From RPQJ01 sp963706755 (lineage in GTDB: Bacteria; Pseudomonadota; Gammaproteobacteria; Steroidobacterales; Steroidobacteraceae): a DNA stretch of 64,000 nucleotides. A program made the position numbers and the translations under genes. The notes beneath the pieces are model-generated. The model worked only from the letters and a program-made list of their open reading frames with translations. It had not been told where the DNA came from and did no database searches. The DNA is taken from positions 248,001 through 312,000 of the forward strand of contig CAVPNH010000011.1 in NCBI GenBank assembly GCA_963706755.1. The letters are read 5' to 3'. Below, piece by piece: positions 60,879 to 64,000 of the stretch (positions are counted from its first letter, which is position 1; each line of letters opens with the position of its first letter).

Positions 60879-63517
60879 CGCCCGATTCCCCGATCGCGGC
60901 ACCGAGCCTGGTTTCCCCGATGCGGCACAGCCCGCCGAGCTGGCAGTACCTGCAGGCGCGCGGCGGGTCCGGCGCAAGCCGCGCGTCGCCGGCCGCGTGC
61001 TCGGTCGCGAGCATCGTCAGTCGGCCGCGCCACGCCCGGATGAGTTCCTCCCAGGACGACAGTTCTTTCGGCCAGCCCTTCGCGCCTGGAATCGCGAGGC
61101 CGGGGAATGCCCCGGCGTCGCGCGCGACTCCGCAGTAACCGGTGTCGCCGCTGCGGATTCGTCCGAACACCACGGCGGACACGCGGCCCGACCCGACCGC
61201 CTCCGCGTATAGCGGGAGCTGCGGAAGCCGTGGCCGCTCACCGAACCAGGCGTCCGGCTCGGCGTCGGCGCCCGTCTTGTAGTCGATGACGGCGCAGCTG
61301 CCGTCTTCCATCCGGTCGATCCGGTCGACGCGCAGCGACAGCGTGAGGCCGCCGATGTCGATCGCGTGGTCCTGCTCCACCGACTCGACGGTGAACGGTG
61401 GTCGCTCCCGGTCCATGGCCAGCAGCTCGGCCACTCGGGCCTCGAGCCAGCCCGCCTCGATCTCGAGCAGGCGCCGCATGAATCCCTGCGACCGATTGCA
61501 GGACGGCGGAGATCTCCGCCTCGATCGCGCTGCGAATCGTCGCGCGCAGCTCGTCCGCCGACAGTTCGCGCAACGCCTGCTGTCCGACGAGCCCGCGCCA
61601 GATGCGCGCCAGCACCTCGTGCACGAGTTCGCCGCGATCCGAGGCCGCGACGCCCAGTTCCGGATCTTCGAGCGCGTGCGCGCCGAGCCTGAACTCGGCC
61701 TGCGCACGGAACGGGCACGCCGACTGGACTTCGAGCAACTTCGCACCCCCACCTGTCGCCTCCTCCGGCACGACTGCGGGCATCGAACCGTCCACGAGGC
61801 GCTCAAGCTCCGGCCGCCCTGCGAAGACGGCCGCCGCCGGGGCGGGTGCGCTCCATCTCTCCGGGAGCTCGCCGCGCGGGATGCCGGCGAGCAGCGCGCT
61901 CGGCAGGAGCGGCGCCTCCCCCGCGAACTGCGGAACGCTCAGGATCACTTCGTCCGCGCTGCGGCACAGTCGCGCAAGCAGCCGTCGTGCCCCGGTGGCC
62001 TCGATCTCAGCAGTCGCTCCAGGCAGGCCCTGTCGCTGCTGCCATTCGCGTGGAAGGAACGGGTCCGGCGAAGCCGGTGCCGGCCACCGCGCCGTGTCGA
62101 GTCCGCAGACCCAAAGTGCGTCGAAGCTCATGCCGGCGCAGGTGTCCGGGTCGATGATCGTGAGCGAGGCGCGCAGTTCCTGTGGTTCGAACAGCACGCC
62201 GTCGGCCTGGTCGCGCAGCAACGCCACGGCCTCCGTCGCCGCCAGCATCCCAGTGCAGTCGTCGTTCGCACCGAGTTCCGCCAGCAGCCTGTCCCAGCGC
62301 TGGCGTGCCTGGTGCTCGTCGCCGTCGAGTCCTTCGCCCGGCCAGCCCATGGCGACCAGCAACTGGAACCAGAGCTGCGACCAACGACTGGGCAGGGCTC
62401 GCCGCGGCCAGGCCCGAGCGGCCGCAAGGCCCGACCCCAGTGAGCGCTCGAGCCCGGGACATTGCTGTTTTCCGGCGAGTCGCTTGAGGCCCTCCAGGCC
62501 GAGATCGGGCCCTTCGTTCCGACGGACATAGGCGTCCATGCGTGCCCGGTCATCCTCCTCGCCGGCTGGAACCGCGAGAAACGGATTGCGCAGGAGACGG
62601 CTCACCGCCGGGAGATCCACCGCCCTGGCATGGGCGTCGATGAGCTCGAGCGCTGCGGCAACGAGCGGCTGAGCCGACAGCGCGCGGGCTGCCGCAAGCA
62701 CGAAGCCCTGGGACTCGGGCGCAGGTCCGCGAGCCAGCATGGCCGTGGGAACGAGGACACGCTCGACGGAGCGTCGTACCTCGTCGCGCACGGTGAAGAG
62801 TTCCGGCACGACGATCGCCAGCTGCTGCTGCGGGTCGCGATCCAGTCGTGCGGCGGCCCAGCGCGCAGCCGCGTCGAATTCTGCCCCCTGGTCCTGGCAC
62901 TCGACCCAGGCCACGGTTCCCCGACGTCCGTCCGGCGGTTGGTGGGTTACCACGGCGCCCGACTGCTCGAGTCGTGAGAGCAGCGAGCGCTGTGCAGGCG
63001 TGAGTTCGTCGAAACCCGCGAGATCAAGCTGGGATCCCGGGGCCGACCGGCCGACGCGCCCGGTCGCGAGCGACTCATCCACCCAGCCGTTCGTTCGCAG
63101 CCAGCCGGCATATTCCCGCGCCCAGCGTGCGAACGCGACGGCTTCCGGGCGATCCTCGGTGTCGAGTGCGCGGTCCGGGATCTCGAAGGCGTGCATGAGC
63201 CGCCATGACTCGTGGGCCGCGCGACCGAGGAGGCCGGGTGCCACGAGCTGCGCGCTCTCGGGATCCCGCCGCACCATGCGCTCCCAGACCAGCCGGGCTG
63301 CGCTGTCCGGCAGCCAGCGGCCCGCCATGCGTCCTGTCTGCCGCTCCTCCGCAAACAGGCGTTGGACGAGACCGGACCACGTGACGATGTCCGGCGTGCG
63401 CCAGACGTCGAGCCCCTGCTGCAGGCAGCTGTCGTCGAACCGGATCCTGAGCCAGTGCGCGAGGCGCCGCGTCGGCGTGACGGTCGTCACTCCCGGACGC
63501 GGGCTCGAGTTCGCCAC
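60871..63517 (-). CDS. AddB-like PD-(D/E)XK nuclease, probable DNA repair protein (one frameshift)
   Basis: About 882 aa, GTG 63517. The N-terminal helicase-like region is degenerate (VTPTRRLAHWLRIRF at the start). Break at about 61490 after IEAEISAVLQ; the second part has the nuclease motifs LSLRVDRIDRMEDGSCAVID, YKTGAD. Four cysteines in AddB-like positions, ACPFRAQAEF and ACRYCQLGGLC, suggest a 4Fe-4S cluster that staples the nuclease. Matches the roughly 900-aa proteobacterial AddB-like 'probable DNA repair protein' group. First gene of the pair with the AddA-like gene. Confidence 0.83.
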
Positions 63518-63566
63518 AATCGTGTGTTTATTAGTCAGCTACTTACGTGTCTTTCTTAATCTACTA

Positions 63567-64000
63567 TCAACGCTTAGCCGCCGCGTCGACCACCCTGAGC
63601 GCAGGGTTCGGCCGGCTCGCCGGTTGCTCCCCCACGGCATAGTTGCCGAGCAACTCCTCCATGCGGCCAAAGACGTCCGCGATCATGTGCGGCTCGGGCA
63701 GGTTGGTCACCCGGAAGTGGTTGCAATAGGGAACGTTGAAGCTCGAGCCCGGCGCGACCAGCACGTGCTTGTGCTCGAGCAGGTCCAGCGCGAACTGCTG
63801 GTCGTCGAAATTCGGCAGGCCATCGGTCTGTACTCCCACGAACGCGTACATCGCACCCATCGGCGGCGTCAGGTACAGGAAGCGGCTGCGCCCGACGGCA
63901 TCGATGATCGCCTTGCGCGACTCGTGCAGGCGCCCGCCCGGACCCACGAGTTCGTGGATGCTCTGGTAGCCGCCGAGCGCTGTCTGCACCGCCCACTGGC
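63567..64000 (-). CDS. AlaA-type aminotransferase, 3' part
   Basis: The last about 144 residues of a PLP aminotransferase; the 5' end is outside the window. QTALGGYQSIHELVGPGGRL, LTPPMGAMYAFVGV, APGSSFNVPYCNHFRVTNLP, which includes the arginine that binds the substrate carboxylate. The whole matches the C-terminal domain of glutamate-pyruvate aminotransferase AlaA and relatives. The stop is 50 bases upstream of the addB-like start on the same strand; that gap is A+T-rich and may hold the addB-like promoter. Confidence 0.82.
   Translation of the reverse strand, partial: QWAVQTALGGYQSIHELVGPGGRLHESRKAIIDAVGRSRFLYLTPPMGAMYAFVGVQTDGLPNFDDQQFALDLLEHKHVLVAPGSSFNVPYCNHFRVTNLPEPHMIADVFGRMEELLGNYAVGEQPASRPNPALRVVDAAAKR

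Noticed and set aside
1..64000. CRISPR arrays, IS elements, prophage or integrase genes
   Set aside because: No regularly spaced repeats, transposase motifs or integrase signatures were seen on either strand.

Overview
The window is strongly G+C-rich, gene-dense chromosomal DNA from a Gammaproteobacterium. The evidence is System I cytochrome c maturation, a fabD-fabG-acpP-fabF-pabB-pabC-mltG-tmk-holB-pilZ cluster, a type II secretion (T2SS) operon, a rhombosortase-like protease, and catabolic acyl-CoA carboxylase operons. An aerobic heterotroph related to the Nevskiales/Steroidobacterales/Woeseiales groups would fit, but no rRNA or other phylogenetic marker is present. I saw no tRNA, rRNA, CRISPR array, prophage or intact insertion sequence.

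Layout. 1-615: 3' end of an acyl-CoA carboxylase alpha subunit. 0.7-7.5 kb: ccmABCDEFGHI. 7.5-13.1 kb: MaoC-like dehydratase, ABC1 kinase-like protein, exported M20 peptidase and long-chain acyl-CoA ligase. 13.1-20.4 kb, minus strand: an atuBCDEF-like operon (SDR, carboxyltransferase, acyl-CoA dehydrogenase, hydratase, biotin carboxylase) ending in a BKACE/DUF849 gene. It is divergent from an SCP2 protein and a MerR-type regulator, with a MerR-style promoter and palindrome between them. 21.4-29.6 kb: small hypothetical or accessory genes, an OYE flavoprotein, a Doc toxin remnant and a small cytochrome c. 29.9-34.7 kb: a three-gene operon (GlpD-like, alkyl-DHAP-synthase-like FAD oxidase, FGGY kinase). 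35-41 kb: esterase, DUF188, DEAD-box helicase, GNAT, ATP-grasp, TIR-like protein and endo/exonuclease/phosphatase. 41.4-51.1 kb: double cNMP-binding/rhodanese protein, then the fatty acid/folate/peptidoglycan/replication cluster. 51.1-57.5 kb: rhombosortase-like gene divergent from gspGHIJKLMN. 57.5-63.5 kb: AddA/AddB-like recombination nuclease pair. 63.6 kb to the end: 3' part of an AlaA-type aminotransferase.

Reading frames. About twenty recognisable genes, including ones expected to be essential (fabF, fabG, tmk, holB), need one or more single-base frame changes to give an intact family member, mostly in short runs of G or C. They cluster at about 9.9-11.9 kb and 40-62 kb, while most genes from 12 to 40 kb are intact. 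I read this as consensus indel error rather than mass pseudogenisation. Broken genes are annotated as single CDSs spanning their frames, with the approximate break points stated.

How the genes work together. The carboxylase operon, with the nearby acyl-CoA ligase and hydratase, points to catabolism of branched (isoprenoid) acids through beta-methyl carboxylation. The GlpD/FAD-oxidase/FGGY operon suggests degradation of a glycerol-like or ether-linked polyol. The T2SS genes next to a rhombosortase suggest secretion and C-terminal processing of exoproteins. The ccm operon supplies covalent c-type hemes, for example to the CXXCH cytochrome at 29.2-29.6 kb.
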